NCBI GenBank assembly: GCA_002286855.1
Contig: NRSV01000038.1
Location: 178,269-242,268 of the forward strand
Length of the DNA: 64,000 nucleotides
Origin: Bipolaris cookei
Taxonomy: Eukaryota; Ascomycota; Dothideomycetes; Pleosporales; Pleosporaceae
Reading direction: 5' to 3'
Below are positions 23,777 through 35,221 of the stretch, piece by piece. The position numbers and the translations under genes are program-made. Within the stretch, counting starts at the first letter, position 1; each line of letters opens with the position of its first letter. The notes below the pieces were generated by a model. It ran no database searches. It was not told the origin of the DNA and worked only from the letters and a program-made list of their open reading frames with translations.

Positions 23777-25386
23777 ATGGGCGCATTACTATCCGTTCCC
23801 TTTTTGGCCATGCCAGCCATGAGCACCGTATGTCGCGTGCTCCATCACGTTTGCGCGCCCTACTGACATTACCAGGTCTGGAGCCTCGCCGCCTCCTGCT
23901 GTGGCGCTGCGACATGTAGCGCCGTCATGGGCTCTTGTGGAGGAAAGTGCGGCAATAGGTGGGTATACAGATGCATTCGCTAATACGTGTATACTGACAG
24001 GCTGCAGCATCGCCACCCGTATTGCATACGCGCTCATCCTGCTCGTCAACTCGATTGTTTCGTGGATCATGCTCACCGACTGGGCTATGAAGAAGCTGGC
24101 ACACCTTACCCTTGATTACGTCGACATCAAATGTCTTGGCGAGCAATGCTATGGCTACGTTGCGGTGCAGCGCATCAACTTTGCCCTCGGCTTCTTCCAT
24201 GTCATCATGGCCCTGATGCTCATCGGAGTGCAGACCTCAAAGGACCCGCGCGCAACTATACAAAACGGCTTTTGGCTGCCCAAGATTTTTGGCTGGATTG
24301 GCATGATCGTTTTGACCTTCTTCATTCCCAACTCGTTCTTTATTGTGTGGGGAAACTACTTTGCCATGGTTGGCGCATGCCTGTTCCTCCTCATTGGACT
24401 GATCCTGCTTGTGGACTTGGCGCATAACTGGGCCGAGTATTGCCAGGAAAAGATTGAGACTACCGATTCGCGTATCTGGACTGGCATGCTTGTCGGTAGC
24501 GCCTTGTTCATGTACCTTGCTTCATTTGCCATGACGATTGTCATGTACATTTACTTTGCTAAGAGCGGATGCGGCATGAACCAGGCAGCCATTACGGTAC
24601 GTCAAGTTTTGAGCCAGTGCAGGATACAACTGACATTTACAGATCAACCTCATCTTGCTCCTAATCTCTTCCGTTGCTTCTATTCACCCTGCGGTACAGG
24701 ACGTAAACCCGCGCGCTGGTCTTGCCCAATCTGCCATTGTAGCCATTTACTGTACCTACCTCACCATGTCCGCTGTAGGAATGGAGCCCGATGATCACCA
24801 GTGCAACCCACTGATCCGTGCTCGCGGTACCCGTAAGGCGACCATTATCATTGGCGCAATTGTTACCTTCGTTACTGTCGCATACACTACCACTCGTGCA
24901 GCAACATACGGTCTGGCTCTTGGCGCTCAGGGCAATCCTCACGGAAACGGCTATGCCCAAGTCGGTACCGAAGACTATGAACATGGCCTCGTTACCCAAC
25001 AACCCGAATCTCGTCGTGAAATGCGCCAAGCTGCACTCCGGGCTGCCGTAGAATCTGGTTCTCTGCCCGCCTCTGCGCTTGACGACTCGGACAGCGACGA
25101 CGAGGACGAAGGGCCCTGCAACAAGAAGAACCCACGTGATGATGAGCGCAACGCTACACAGTATAACTACACACTGTTCCACGTTATCTTCTTCCTCAGC
25201 ACAACCTGGGTCGCTACTCTGCTCACTACCAACTTTGACGAGAAGGACGTATCTGGCAGCTTTGTACCCGTCGGTCGCACCTACTGGGCTAGTTGGGCCA
25301 AGATTATCAGCGCATGGGTGTGCTACGGCATCTATACCTGGACCTTAGTAGCGCCACTCGTGCTCCCGGATAGATTTGATTATTAG
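23777..25386 (+). CDS. TMS1: Serinc/TMS1 family membrane protein, 488 aa
   Basis: Multi-helix protein of the serine incorporator family; yeast Tms1 is vacuolar, and Serinc proteins are linked to membrane lipid composition and lipid scrambling. Four exons, 23777-23827, 23876-23958, 24008-24596 and 24643-25386, phases closing at 489 codons. Diagnostic features: the Cys-rich first helix region SLAASCCGAATCSAVMGSC, KCLGEQCYGYVAVQRINFAL, GFWLPKIFGWIGMIVLTFFI, FLLIGLILLVDLAHNWAEY, INLILLLISSVASIHPAVQD and AIYCTYLTMSAVGMEPDDHQ. A long acidic loop (about 360-410, DDSDSDDEDEGP) precedes the last two helices, with TYWASWAKIISAWVCYGIY near the end. Length and order match fungal members. Confidence 0.95.
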
Positions 25387-26725
25387 TTGTGCAGTCAAGC
25401 AGAGGCTCAAGTTGATATTTGGCTCGTCTTGAGGAAGCTGCGTGAGTCTAGAATTTGGAGTTGATGTACATTTGCATACGTGTATTTTTAGAACCTGATG
25501 CGATTCAAGCGGGGCTAGGCGTGGCTGGCACCCCTGTTGTTAGTACCTGTGTATTCATATCAGTGGCTTGAAGTTCTTTTTTTGCTTGTCAAAAGGTGTT
25601 TGGTGGCTCTTCTTATTTTGTTTGTATTGTACCTGGAATAGCATCACTACCCAAAATGCTTGGTCTGCCTTGGGATTATAGGGATCATTGCAACTCACGT
25701 TAAACCGATATTCCCCTAGCGCTGCTCAAAAAAACCATGCAAAAAGGAAAAGGAACCACGCTTGTTTCGCTCTAGAAAGAAAAGAAGAAGGAAAAGGGAA
25801 GAAGGAAAAGCGAGTCAAACACGTCCCGCTACTGTCACTCTAGCCCGACAGCGCAACGACACTCCCGCAAACTCTCTTTTCCCCCATCCCCTTTCAAATC
25901 GGCAATCTCACGTCTCCCCTAACTTTTTACCCGCACGCTCACTCTCGTCTTTTTTCCCACCACCACCACTACCGGCGCCGCCGCCGCCGTACCAGCAACA
26001 GCCCTCAATTTCTCATTTCCCCTTTTCATCCCCAGCGTCTCCCCGAACGCAGTCATGCTTACGGTACGGCCGGAGGGAAAAGTAATACCGTCGGCTGGGT
26101 GGGAAAAGATGATCGACGTTGGATTTTGCCTTTTCCTGTGAACACCGAAAGGGTTAAAAGCGCTTAAACGGATGAGGCAGAGAGGGATTGTACGAATGTG
26201 ATGATCGGCAGTGGGTGAATGTCATGGTGAAACGGAGAGGTAGGTGTGCGGTAGAATGAAACGCAGGAACGTGAAGCACGGGGGGAGGTGGGAATAAGCT
26301 TTCGCCCCCGTCTTGAGGTAGAGAAATGCGCAAGGTTGGGAATTTTGGCAAGAAATGGAGAATATGGTGAGGAAACAAGGGGAGGGAGGCAGAACGCAAG
26401 GACGTGTAGATAGTTTGGAAAGCCGACAGTTATGTCGTATCACGGTGCTAATCCGGAGATTTTTGTCGCTTTTCTTGCAGATGGTGGTGGAAAGGTGATG
26501 GTAGATGGCAGATGTCGAAAATGGAGGAGAGTGAATTAAGTTCTGACAGGCAAGCCATTCATTTCCCGGTCAGTCATCTGGGTTTTTTGATAGTATGTAG
26601 CGTGGTGTATCCCCCCAAAAAGCAGCAGTCACAATAGCCAACGGTCAGGTACCTTCGCATCTGAGCATAACCTCAACAAAATATCCTCTTGCTTTTTTTC
26701 CTAAACATACTATTTTCGAAAATCA
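25387..26725. other. Intergenic region with low-complexity tracts
   Basis: Serinc 3' region, then a purine-rich stretch (25735-25820), a C-rich stretch with CCACCA and GCCGCC triplet runs (25950-25995), and a G-rich stretch (26160-26420). Likely includes the promoter or leader of the next gene. No gene seen. Confidence 0.45.
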
Positions 26726-27397
26726 ATGGCCTCAACAATAGGAATGGCGTACCCTTCGGATCCCCACCGTGTTGTCGTGTTTCCCCACCAACAACAGACA
26801 CAAGCACAAGCACATTCCCAACAGCGACACCGAGCGTCGCAATATACAAGAAAAATGGCGGCGATAGACGAGTATGACTTGCCTCCCCGACCGACGAGAC
26901 AGCGCAAGATATCGCATAGAGGGGCCAGCGGGCTATTCGACGACATAGACGAGAGGGATTACCGCGACGCTCATGAGATGCATCAAGTACAGAGGGCACA
27001 AGGCGGAGGGCACCAAAGCGCAAGGAAGGAAAGGGCTGCGCGGCGTGTGGCAATGGGAAAGCCAGCGGAGTCACGGTTTGAGGGTTTTGTTGCGAGGGTT
27101 TTTACGAGGCAAAGCAGGAAGGAGGTTGAGGCTGAGGTCGAGGTGAAAGAGGAGGATGACGAGAGGAGTGAGACTGACACGCAGGGAAAGAGCATCGTTG
27201 AGGAAGCTGCCATCTATCAGCAGAAGGAAGCCGCCGCAACGGCAGCGGCAGCAACGGGGGATAGTCTTTTCTTACGAGAGTGCGGTATGGTTAGGGTCAA
27301 GACGAATGCGCCAGGGGGTTGTATTATTGTTCCGAGGAATTTTGTCTATCGCGAGGATTTTACGTACAGGGAGGATCGGGATGCTGGGTGGATATAA
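26726..27397 (+). CDS. Hydrophilic protein of unknown function, 223 aa
   Basis: Intron-less frame with an ATG at 26726. The protein is strongly charged and low in hydrophobic residues. It starts with a Gln/His-rich stretch (HQQQTQAQAHSQQRH), has basic patches (RPTRQRKISHRG, RKERAARRVAM), an acidic Glu/Val repeat (EVEAEVEVKEEDDE) and an Ala run. The last 40 residues look folded: CGMVRVKTNAPGGCIIVPRN followed by FVYREDFTYREDRDAGWI. That distinct C-terminus is the best evidence for a real gene. No domain recognised. Confidence 0.55.
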   Translation: MASTIGMAYPSDPHRVVVFPHQQQTQAQAHSQQRHRASQYTRKMAAIDEYDLPPRPTRQRKISHRGASGLFDDIDERDYRDAHEMHQVQRAQGGGHQSARKERAARRVAMGKPAESRFEGFVARVFTRQSRKEVEAEVEVKEEDDERSETDTQGKSIVEEAAIYQQKEAAATAAAATGDSLFLRECGMVRVKTNAPGGCIIVPRNFVYREDFTYREDRDAGWI

Positions 27398-27608
27398 TGT
27401 CGGGTGGGTTTTCCGAGGTGATACTGATCCTGATGGTTTGGGGGACATTTTTACTCTGGTGCCCCATGTGGCTCTTAATGGACGTAATGCAGGACTGGGG
27501 GCCCCGGAAATTCATGAGTTCCGGGACAAACGAGGCAGAGAGAACCTATCTGGGGCTCTCATAATTTTTTCTTCTTAATCATGATGGAGGACATGGCAGG
27601 TAGCAGGC

Positions 27609-28130
27609 TCATCGGGCCCTTCCCACACCTGCAATTTTATCCTCAACCATCTTCATCAGTGTCTCCTTCTCTTTGACTGCTTTGACTCTATCACCCTCCA
27701 GGTCTTCCAGCTGCCTCTCTAGTTCCTTCATCCTCTCCACCTGCTCTTTCTCACTCCAGTTTAGGCCCGGCAGATGTGCAATCAACTTTTCAATTTGCTG
27801 CTCTTTGAGCGTAATGTCCTGTGCTAGCTCTTTGATATCTGCTCGGAACTGCTCTGGCGAAGGCTTTGGGGGTGGCACGAATGGTGGCTGAGAAGGATCG
27901 TTTGCAGTATTGTGTTGAGCGGCTTCACGGGCTTCCAATTCGGCAAAACTATCGAGGCGCTGTTGGCCTGGGGGTACACTTGGCGGCGCATTCTCTCTTA
28001 TTTGGCGGAGAGCAGCTGCCATTTGATTGAGGAGCTGGGGCTATCAGCATGGCTCTATGGTGTTTCTTTGTTGCGTGGGTTGCAGTACCATGTCCAGCTC
28101 ATCCTGGATTTGGGTCAAGATGTCGCGCAT
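27609..28130 (-). CDS. MED21: Mediator subunit MED21 (Srb7), 155 aa
   Basis: Small subunit of the Mediator middle module, which links transcription factors to RNA polymerase II. Two exons, 28130-28089 and 28034-27609; the 54-nt intron has a gtactg donor and cccag acceptor. The N-terminal block MRDILTQIQDELDMLLNQMA is the typical MED21 start (family pattern M-x-D-x-L-T-Q-x-Q-D). QIRENAPPSVPPGQQ follows, then a Pro-rich linker (PPFVPPPKPSPEQF) and a long coiled coil (IKELAQDITLKEQQIEKLIA, QVERMKELERQLEDLEGDRV), which in the family packs against MED7. Length is normal. Confidence 0.92.
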
Positions 28131-28400
28131 TTTTCCAGGAGTATATGGTGTAAGTAAGAGAGTCGGTCAAGTGGGGTTGATGTAGTGCAGGTATACATGT
28201 AATATGTACCTACGTACCAAGACGCAGCTAGCCGACTAGCGCCTCCCTCAAAATTACTATGGAGACGGACCAATCCTCACTGCGCCCACATGACATGCCA
28301 GTAATTCCCACGCTCACGCCCACCACACTCGGCCTGCGCTTCACCCACTGCCATCGGTTGTAAATATGTTCCGCCCTCTCTGCTCTTCTAGGATACCGTA

Positions 28401-29564
28401 ATGCGACCTTCCCTCCGCCCGACATGGTCCACAAACTCTTCGCTACTCGCATGGCTTCCCCGGGCAACTCCACACCGCGTCCCCCGTCGCATCGCAACCA
28501 CTTCAGCCCATAATGCAGCGCCAGTTGACCTCCCCAAGGTGGTAGTTGCCCCTGGCTCTGCTCACCATAACTCACTGCCCACCTTCCTCGACTATGCAAA
28601 GCGCACCAATCTAGCATCGCATAGCACGCTCTTCATTGGCACACACTACGAGTACACATGTGCGCTCGCCCTCATGCGCCTGGGCTTTTCGCTGCTACGT
28701 ATAGGGCGCACCTCGGATGCGGGCATTGATCTCATCGGCCATTGGGTCTTGGCCCCATTGAGGGAGCCGCTGCCAGTCATCATCCAGTGCAAAGCGCGCA
28801 AGATTTCGGTAAACCCCAGCCATATCCGCGAACTCGAGGGCTCCTTTTGTGGCATACCGCCTGATTGGACCAAGAAGGACGTGCTTGGATTACTGGTAAC
28901 GACAAGGAAGGCCACCAGAGGGGTATTGGAAGCTGTGGGCCACAGCCGCTGGCCCATGGGCTTCGTCTTGGTCTCTCAGCAAGGTTTAATACAGCAATTT
29001 GTCTGGAATCGCGCGGCATGTGACCGGGGGTTAGAAGGCGTGGGTGTTACAGTGAGGCATACGCCACGGATTCTGTTACCCGACACCGAGCATGAGACCG
29101 AGCAAGATGAATCTAGCACAGCGAAGAAGCGCCTGGCCAAGTTTAAGAATGCTGGCACGAGAAGGGACATTCAGTTGACATGGATGGGCTCGCCTATCTT
29201 TCCAGAGAGGAAGAATTTGGATCAGGAGACGCTTGGCCTCATGCACCACATCCCAGCCGACGACGAAGATGCTACGGTTGTTGCTGTGGAGAAGCGGCGT
29301 CCAGGGCGCCCAAAAGGTTCCAAGAACAAATCACTTGCTAAAGCCACTGAAACAGTTGCACCGAGGCCTAGAGGCCGTCCAAAGGGTTCTAAGAACAAAT
29401 CAACCGTTCAAGCCGATGAACAAATTACGCCGAAACCCAGAGGCCGACCTAAGGGCTCAACAAAGCACTATGTGGACAAAATGCCATTTCCACGTGGTGG
29501 TTTAGTTCCACGCACTCTTAAGAGCTATTGCGGTCGACCCAAGGGCGCCAAAACAAAGCGATGA
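28401..29564 (+). CDS. RRG7: RRG7-like mitochondrial restriction-endonuclease-fold protein with AT-hook-like tail, 387 aa
   Basis: Single exon. Residues 1-45 are rich in Arg, Ser and Ala without acids, as in a mitochondrial presequence. Residues 75-210 match the DUF2034/RRG7 family, whose yeast member is needed for respiratory growth. The fold is that of restriction endonucleases, with candidate active-site pattern D-x(n)-[EQ]-x-K: SDAGIDLIGHW followed by LPVIIQCKARK. The tail (about 295-387) carries GRP-centred AT-hook-like repeats at roughly 298 (RRPGRPKGSKNK), 322 (RPRGRPKGSKNK), 345 (KPRGRPKGSTKH) and 379 (CGRPKGAKTK). AT hooks bind the minor groove of AT-rich DNA such as fungal mtDNA. 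The yeast protein lacks such a tail as far as I recall. It is divergent with MED21, with 270 bp between starts. Confidence 0.85.
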   Translation: MRPSLRPTWSTNSSLLAWLPRATPHRVPRRIATTSAHNAAPVDLPKVVVAPGSAHHNSLPTFLDYAKRTNLASHSTLFIGTHYEYTCALALMRLGFSLLRIGRTSDAGIDLIGHWVLAPLREPLPVIIQCKARKISVNPSHIRELEGSFCGIPPDWTKKDVLGLLVTTRKATRGVLEAVGHSRWPMGFVLVSQQGLIQQFVWNRAACDRGLEGVGVTVRHTPRILLPDTEHETEQDESSTAKKRLAKFKNAGTRRDIQLTWMGSPIFPERKNLDQETLGLMHHIPADDEDATVVAVEKRRPGRPKGSKNKSLAKATETVAPRPRGRPKGSKNKSTVQADEQITPKPRGRPKGSTKHYVDKMPFPRGGLVPRTLKSYCGRPKGAKTKR

Positions 29565-31111
29565 ACGACAGTTAATGATGAGTAGAGATATGGTATTTCC
29601 CGGATTTTCAACCTAGGGCGATACCAACAATCAAATATGATACCCGTTGCTTGACTGCTTGTGGAGTGCGACACCCGTCATGCCATTCAGCAGCACAGTG
29701 CAATCCCCAGAAAGAGCTTGGAACGGAAGAATGCCAGAATAATCAATCGAGAATATCTTAATGATTTTAGAATACTATAGCGCATTGCACATCCTTCATC
29801 TTGCATCCCGACTCTCTACACACTTCACATGCTTTCATGCTCTCAGCGCGGACTGGAATCTTCAAGTTTGAAACAGAAGACAGCATGTTGAAAGTTTACG
29901 CATTATTATTATTATTATTCAATTAGAGTCTATATGCAGCTCAGGGCTATGTGAGACTTTGGCCGTAGGCCATTCTATCTTATTATTTACATGTGGGAGT
30001 TTTGTTTTTCTTTGTATGGTACTACTGTGGTGCTTTGGCCTTTGTCTGCTTGCGGCTATGCCTCTAGCAGACGCCTGGTAAAGTTTACGCATTGGTTCAG
30101 TTTAGTAGTGTTGATAAGACGTGCATCTTAGATCGGCTCAAGTCGATTGAACTCACCGTTTGACCGTGCAACAAACATTCACCCTAAACGCGTCCGAGAT
30201 CTCCCCTCATGAATCCGGAACACAAGACTGAGCCGTTGTTTAAGATCAACAGCGCTGATCAATCGTGAGACATAGCTTCTTTTGGACATGGTGGGATCAG
30301 GTCACTTCGTGTCGTCACGTGCTCGGACTCCATTGATCGACCGTAGGGACTAACTAGGACCTGTTTCGTCTGCATATGTAGTGTTCCTGGTCTATAGCCT
30401 GAGCTTTGGTGTGTTTATTACTGGTTGTGCTTGCAGTCTTTGCAGCCACATGTCCGTGACCCATAACTTCACGTTCTGCACCGCCGCATCCTGTGCTCTT
30501 GTTATCTCCACACTTTGCTTTCCTCAACCACTAGTGATAACTTCTGTTGCGTGTTATGCGGGCATGTGCTCCTATCGCAAACTTGGTACCTCTGTAGCCC
30601 GGCTCCTCCCGAAGAAATCAGCGGTACCTGATTGGTGGGTAGCGTTCGCCAGCACCCCTTTACCGCACCTGCGCCCTCCAAACTATGGGGAACTTCGGTC
30701 ATGATGCGTTTTCCGAAACAGTCATGCGAACTTTTCTCCACCACCATCGAGCGCAGAGTGGACAACGACTCCTTTGTCACGCAATACATCAATCGCCTCA
30801 TTTGTCTTTAATTTCATCGCCACTCATTGAGCCCATATCACTATGAAACGGGCCACCATTGTGGGAGTGGTTTGTTTGTCAGCTCCTACAATACCAGAGT
30901 TTCACCTCACCGGCTACGCAATCAGGAACTCACAAGCGAAATCTTAGGACTGAGCTGCATGGTAGAAAATACGACAAAGCTCTACTGAAGTTGCGTCTTG
31001 GTTTACAACTCTCAAAGCCCATATAACACAGCACGACGACTGACGACGAACTTCGCTTCTCGCATACAATCTTGAACAAAGAAAACGAATAAGCTGGTCG
31101 ACAAGCTCCAA
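29565..31111. other. Intergenic region with short direct repeat and ATT microsatellite
   Basis: No convincing gene. A 14-base direct repeat (aaagtttacgcatt) occurs at about 29891 and 30080. An ATT microsatellite lies at 29902-29919. Confidence 0.45.
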
Positions 31112-31744
31112 ATGACCCAAAATTCAAAAAGAACGCTCACAGCATCTGTGTATCAGCAACTCGCTCCGCCTATATACTACCGCAATAGAGCCTACCCGCC
31201 AAATGCGTCATACGAAATGCAAATATCACAATTAAGACAGGCTTCGCAACCACTGATTACCGGCCTTCCCGCTGGTATTAGAATGGATGCCCAAATCACA
31301 ACGAGGGACGATAGGGCTATCAGCAAAACATGGCATGACGAGTGGGAGACTGAGCCTAGGCCATTCGGCCCTAGAAGACCGTTGGCGCTGCTCAACCAGC
31401 CTGTGCAAATCAATCTTCGAACACATCCTCGCAACGCCAAGCGTGTCTACCTCAATCACTGGGATCGCCAACATGAACCGAACGGCACCACTGCACAACG
31501 ACTGGTAATAGAAAAGAAGCAGGTCAGGATGGACAGGCGCACTATGATACCAAGGACTGAGAAACAAGAGGAAAGGCGCAGAAAAGTGAAGCAGGCGACA
31601 ATAAACGCGGATGTGGTCGATATTACTGGAGATAACATATCAGAGGAAAAGGGCCTGTGGAGACATGATTCTGTCGGACATGCGGGATTTTCCAGTTCCT
31701 CTAGAGAGACGATTCACACCTGGGATCATTCATGGCAACTATAG
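31112..31744 (+). CDS. Basic protein of unknown function, 210 aa
   Basis: Uninterrupted frame with ATG at 31112, in the same direction as the next gene and about 430 bp before it. The protein is basic and hydrophilic, with no signal peptide or membrane segment. A central region reads TWHDEWETEPRPFGPRRPLA, and a strongly charged segment EKQEERRRKVKQATINADVV suggests a helix. I recognise no domain. A chance open frame is possible, but length and codon use favour a gene. Confidence 0.45.
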   Translation: MTQNSKRTLTASVYQQLAPPIYYRNRAYPPNASYEMQISQLRQASQPLITGLPAGIRMDAQITTRDDRAISKTWHDEWETEPRPFGPRRPLALLNQPVQINLRTHPRNAKRVYLNHWDRQHEPNGTTAQRLVIEKKQVRMDRRTMIPRTEKQEERRRKVKQATINADVVDITGDNISEEKGLWRHDSVGHAGFSSSSRETIHTWDHSWQL

Positions 31745-32178
31745 GTCACAAGGATATTCGCGCTTATTTCTTCAAATGAGCGAGATGTGTGTAGTCGGGC
31801 TGGGAATGAGAGTCTTCAGTTAAGTCCAGTTTCTTCTTTCACGAACCTGCAAATATTTTCATTGAAGCCTGTCACTTGCATACATTGGGTAAATGGCATT
31901 CATATCTGAGATGTCAACATTACCAAGTGATAGCAGTGAGTAGAAACTTCGAGCAGTCAGAGTCACTACCTATGACAACCTATTCACTCTCATGTTTGTT
32001 ATTGGGTCAAAGCTCGTGATGATATTTTCACTTACACTGGCCTAATTCACCTCCCCAGACTTCGTGCTCCTACGTATAGAAATAACTCGCTCTTTTACTC
32101 TTACCTTCGTTCTCCATAACCTATATTGCACAATCAACCAGCAATTTCTAATACATTTTAAGATATCGAAGAAAAGTG
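31745..32178. promoter_or_regulatory. Upstream region of the 572-aa unknown gene
   Basis: About 430 bp of AT-rich DNA with a pyrimidine-rich stretch (32080-32150) just ahead of the ATG at 32179. No other feature. Confidence 0.35.
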
Positions 32179-33897
32179 ATGAACAATTTCGACCCTTTAT
32201 TCTTTTCTGATATTACATCTGCACATATGTCCAGCAACGATGAGCTGGATCAAGCCAACTTCCAAGACATGTTTGTCTCCCCAGATCCTCTGCTCGATCC
32301 GCATACGAGTAAAGGGCCAGTCCCATCAGGATCAGTCTCCCCCGACGCATCGCAGACACTCACTGAAAAACCGTCAACTGCACTTGACAAGATGTACTGC
32401 GGCACTCTGTCGAGCAACAATAACTTACAAAGAGATTCAGTTGCAAACCCTCTTGATCATTCTCATGATCTTACGGTGCTTACTGCCACCCAGTCACAGA
32501 CGTACAATGGTACCCCCACAGGAAAGCCGCGCGCACATTTCATGCTGGACATGCCACATCATGAGTACCTCTTTCGTACAAGAGAAGCCATCAACGCGAC
32601 CATGGTAGAAATCCTTGTTCTACTCCCACAATGGTTTCGCAATCCCGAAGTTTTGACGCGCCTCTTGAACAACGGCCTCACCTCCAATATTCACATCATG
32701 ATTCTGGAAGATTACCATCAACTCGAGCTTAACACAGGCGAGGAAATAGAGCGCGCTCGTGATTATATCGCCGACTCATATCGCAAGGCTATGCGGAAAA
32801 TTATGCCCACCTGGTTAAGACGCAATCACAAGGCGCCGAAGGATTGGAACATGACCGTGATGTCTATCGAGAACGTCATTCCTGAAGTGGCAAAGAAGCC
32901 CGGATATGTGGCACCGGTACCTATTCCATTTAAGGATCTTGCAACCGGACTGAAGAAGCTGCCTCAAGGCTATGATGCTGGAGATCTCACGCGTGCGCTC
33001 GACTACGCTATGCAGAATGGCAAGCCTGGTAAATACGGCAGCACTACTGAGTTCATGTTCCCAGACGACATTCACATGATTTTGGATCACATCGGGAGGA
33101 CTCAGATTACGCCTGCCCATCTCGACCCCTACGCCATCTCCCGATATACCACTGTTGTTCGTGCCACAGAGCAAGCGCGGCGCAAGAAAATTGCTGATAG
33201 TAGGATGCAGAAACGATGCAAGGCGGGGTCTATCCAACAACCCATCGGTTTGACTCAGTCACCTCAGCAATCCGCATTGAGTCAACATGCACAGTTCCCG
33301 CCATCGTCTGAAACCATGTCAACCCAAGTCCAACTTCAGCAGCAGACGCATTCCACGACTATGACCTTCTCAAGCCTACAAACCAATCTTCCATGCAGAG
33401 GCATGGGCATCATCGCCTTAATGCCTACACCCCCTTACCCGCAGCAAAACCTAACGAACCTCGGCATCTACACCTTCAACAACCCTTACAACCCCATTCT
33501 ACACCTGACCCACCATCTCTTCAGGTCTAACTCGCAACAAGCCGCCGCAAGCGTAGTCTCTGAGCTATTAGCATCTCGCGGATACACTTACCAGCAGCAG
33601 CCCCAGCCCACTGTGGGGTTTCCCGATATCCCGGATATCTGCAGGTACCAGGGCGAGGGAGACGAGGGGGAGTATGATTTTGATCAGGTATTAGAATTTC
33701 CGGGCTATTGGATGCAGGAGGAGCAGATGGAGGCGCTTATGGAGGCAAATCGGACGGTCGAGGTTGAGGGATTGAATGCGGAGGTGGAGAGGTGGATGGA
33801 GCAGGTTGATGAAGAGGGTGGTGGTTCGTCAGTGGAAATACATGGCTATGTGGGAGATACTGGGGAAGTTGGCTGGGTGGGTTTCGCTCGTGTATAG
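32179..33897 (+). CDS. Unknown protein, member 1 of a three-copy local family, 572 aa
   Basis: Single exon starting at the ATG at 32179 (MNNFDPLFFSD). Residues 1-115 are low complexity. Block A (about 138-238) begins NATMVEILVLLPQWFRN and continues LLNNGLTSNIHIMILEDYHQ, with W near 223 (KDWNMTVMS). Block B (about 248-345) reads IPFKDLATGLKKLPQGYDAG, DLTRALDYAMQNG, then DDIHMILDHIG, DPYAISRYTTVVR and a basic end (ARRKKIADSRMQKR). Residues 350-450 are rich in Gln, Ser and Thr; the last 70 are acidic (GEGDEGEYDFDQ, QVDEEGGG). The same A plus B layout occurs in the minus-strand gene at 55272-56876 and the decayed copy ending at 63254. I know no named domain for it. The acid- and Gln-rich tail with a basic patch suggests a nuclear protein; that is a guess. 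Confidence 0.75.
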   Translation: MNNFDPLFFSDITSAHMSSNDELDQANFQDMFVSPDPLLDPHTSKGPVPSGSVSPDASQTLTEKPSTALDKMYCGTLSSNNNLQRDSVANPLDHSHDLTVLTATQSQTYNGTPTGKPRAHFMLDMPHHEYLFRTREAINATMVEILVLLPQWFRNPEVLTRLLNNGLTSNIHIMILEDYHQLELNTGEEIERARDYIADSYRKAMRKIMPTWLRRNHKAPKDWNMTVMSIENVIPEVAKKPGYVAPVPIPFKDLATGLKKLPQGYDAGDLTRALDYAMQNGKPGKYGSTTEFMFPDDIHMILDHIGRTQITPAHLDPYAISRYTTVVRATEQARRKKIADSRMQKRCKAGSIQQPIGLTQSPQQSALSQHAQFPPSSETMSTQVQLQQQTHSTTMTFSSLQTNLPCRGMGIIALMPTPPYPQQNLTNLGIYTFNNPYNPILHLTHHLFRSNSQQAAASVVSELLASRGYTYQQQPQPTVGFPDIPDICRYQGEGDEGEYDFDQVLEFPGYWMQEEQMEALMEANRTVEVEGLNAEVERWMEQVDEEGGGSSVEIHGYVGDTGEVGWVGFARV

Positions 33898-35200
33898 TTG
33901 CAGGCTTATGGATGTGGAAGAGATGGGTTGATGGCGTTGGATATGTTTTTGGGATACTCGACGAAAGTGACAGTGCAATTCTGTTGCCTGTGTCTGGTGT
34001 TAAGGACTACAGAGCGCGGGCAAAGGGATAGGGTGCTTTTGAGGCACAGTGGCATGTTCATGGGGTTTTTTTTGAAGGAGTAAGACTTGCATAGGGTTTG
34101 AACTGCAGGTGTAATGCGTCTGATCAACCTGGATAAAAATTATCATGACCAGGAAGCCATCTCTAGAAGTCTTCTTATATTCAGTGTGAGATGTACCTTC
34201 ACATCAAACCATGGTCACAATCAAGTGACAACAATGCCCACAAGTTTTTCCACACGTAGACACATCACGTGATTGTTCCTTCACCGACTCGCACAACCCA
34301 CCCAACCAATGACACGTATCGGTCGCATATCAAATGCATGTCCCCAATCAAATCAAACACTCTCAACCTCTCAGCCAAACAAACCCCCTACCTCACCCTC
34401 GCCCTCACCCTTTCCCCTCTTCGTCCACTAATTCCCACCCTTGCACACCCTCTCCACCTATTACCTCATGCCAAAGCAGCACTCACAGCCCACACATCCA
34501 TGCCGGACCACCCGCCCATCATCTAAAAACGGAAGATCGCCGTTCCCTCTCGCTTACCCCTGTCCCAACCGACCCACATACAACCCCCGCCAGACCGTAG
34601 CGCCGCGCCCAACCCAACCCAGCCCAATTCCTCCAAAATCCGCCCGCATGCGCAACGCCACGCCCGCCCCGTTTCGAAACAAGAGAAGCGCATAGGAACG
34701 AAAAAGCAAAAAAACAATCTCTCAGGAGTATCTTTTGTGGATGCGCGGTGATGCGGTGTCCCCCCCTGGCAATTGGGGCTGGGGCGCTGGGGCTAGGCTG
34801 GGCGAGGGGGCAAGAGCAAAAGGGCTGGAACTCGCAGGCGTGCGAAGGGGAGCAGGGGAAAAAAGGAAATAAAGAGGAAAAAAAGAAAAGCCGAGAAGTT
34901 GGATGGGGACAGTGTCAAACGAACAAAAACGGGCGTTTACACACGAACATGAACGATGCACGGGACAAAAGTAACACATACTCATACTGCATGCGGAAAA
35001 AGGCGCGATCAAACTCACAGACGCTACTGTCTCCTTTTTACTAGCTGTAGATTCGTTCTTTTCTTTACTCAGAAGAACCTCGGCGAGGCGGGACAGAATC
35101 GATAGAAAAAATATGATAGTAGTATGGCTGGCGGTAGCGCTGGCGCCGGTGCTTTGCGGGCGGGCGGCACAGGCACTGCTTGACCCGTTTTCGGAACTGT

Positions 35201-35221
35201 ACCTACCTACCTACCTACCTA
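35201..35221. repeat. CCTA tetranucleotide microsatellite
   Basis: About five perfect copies of the unit acct, directly followed by the hairpin at 35221-35248. Confidence 0.85.
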
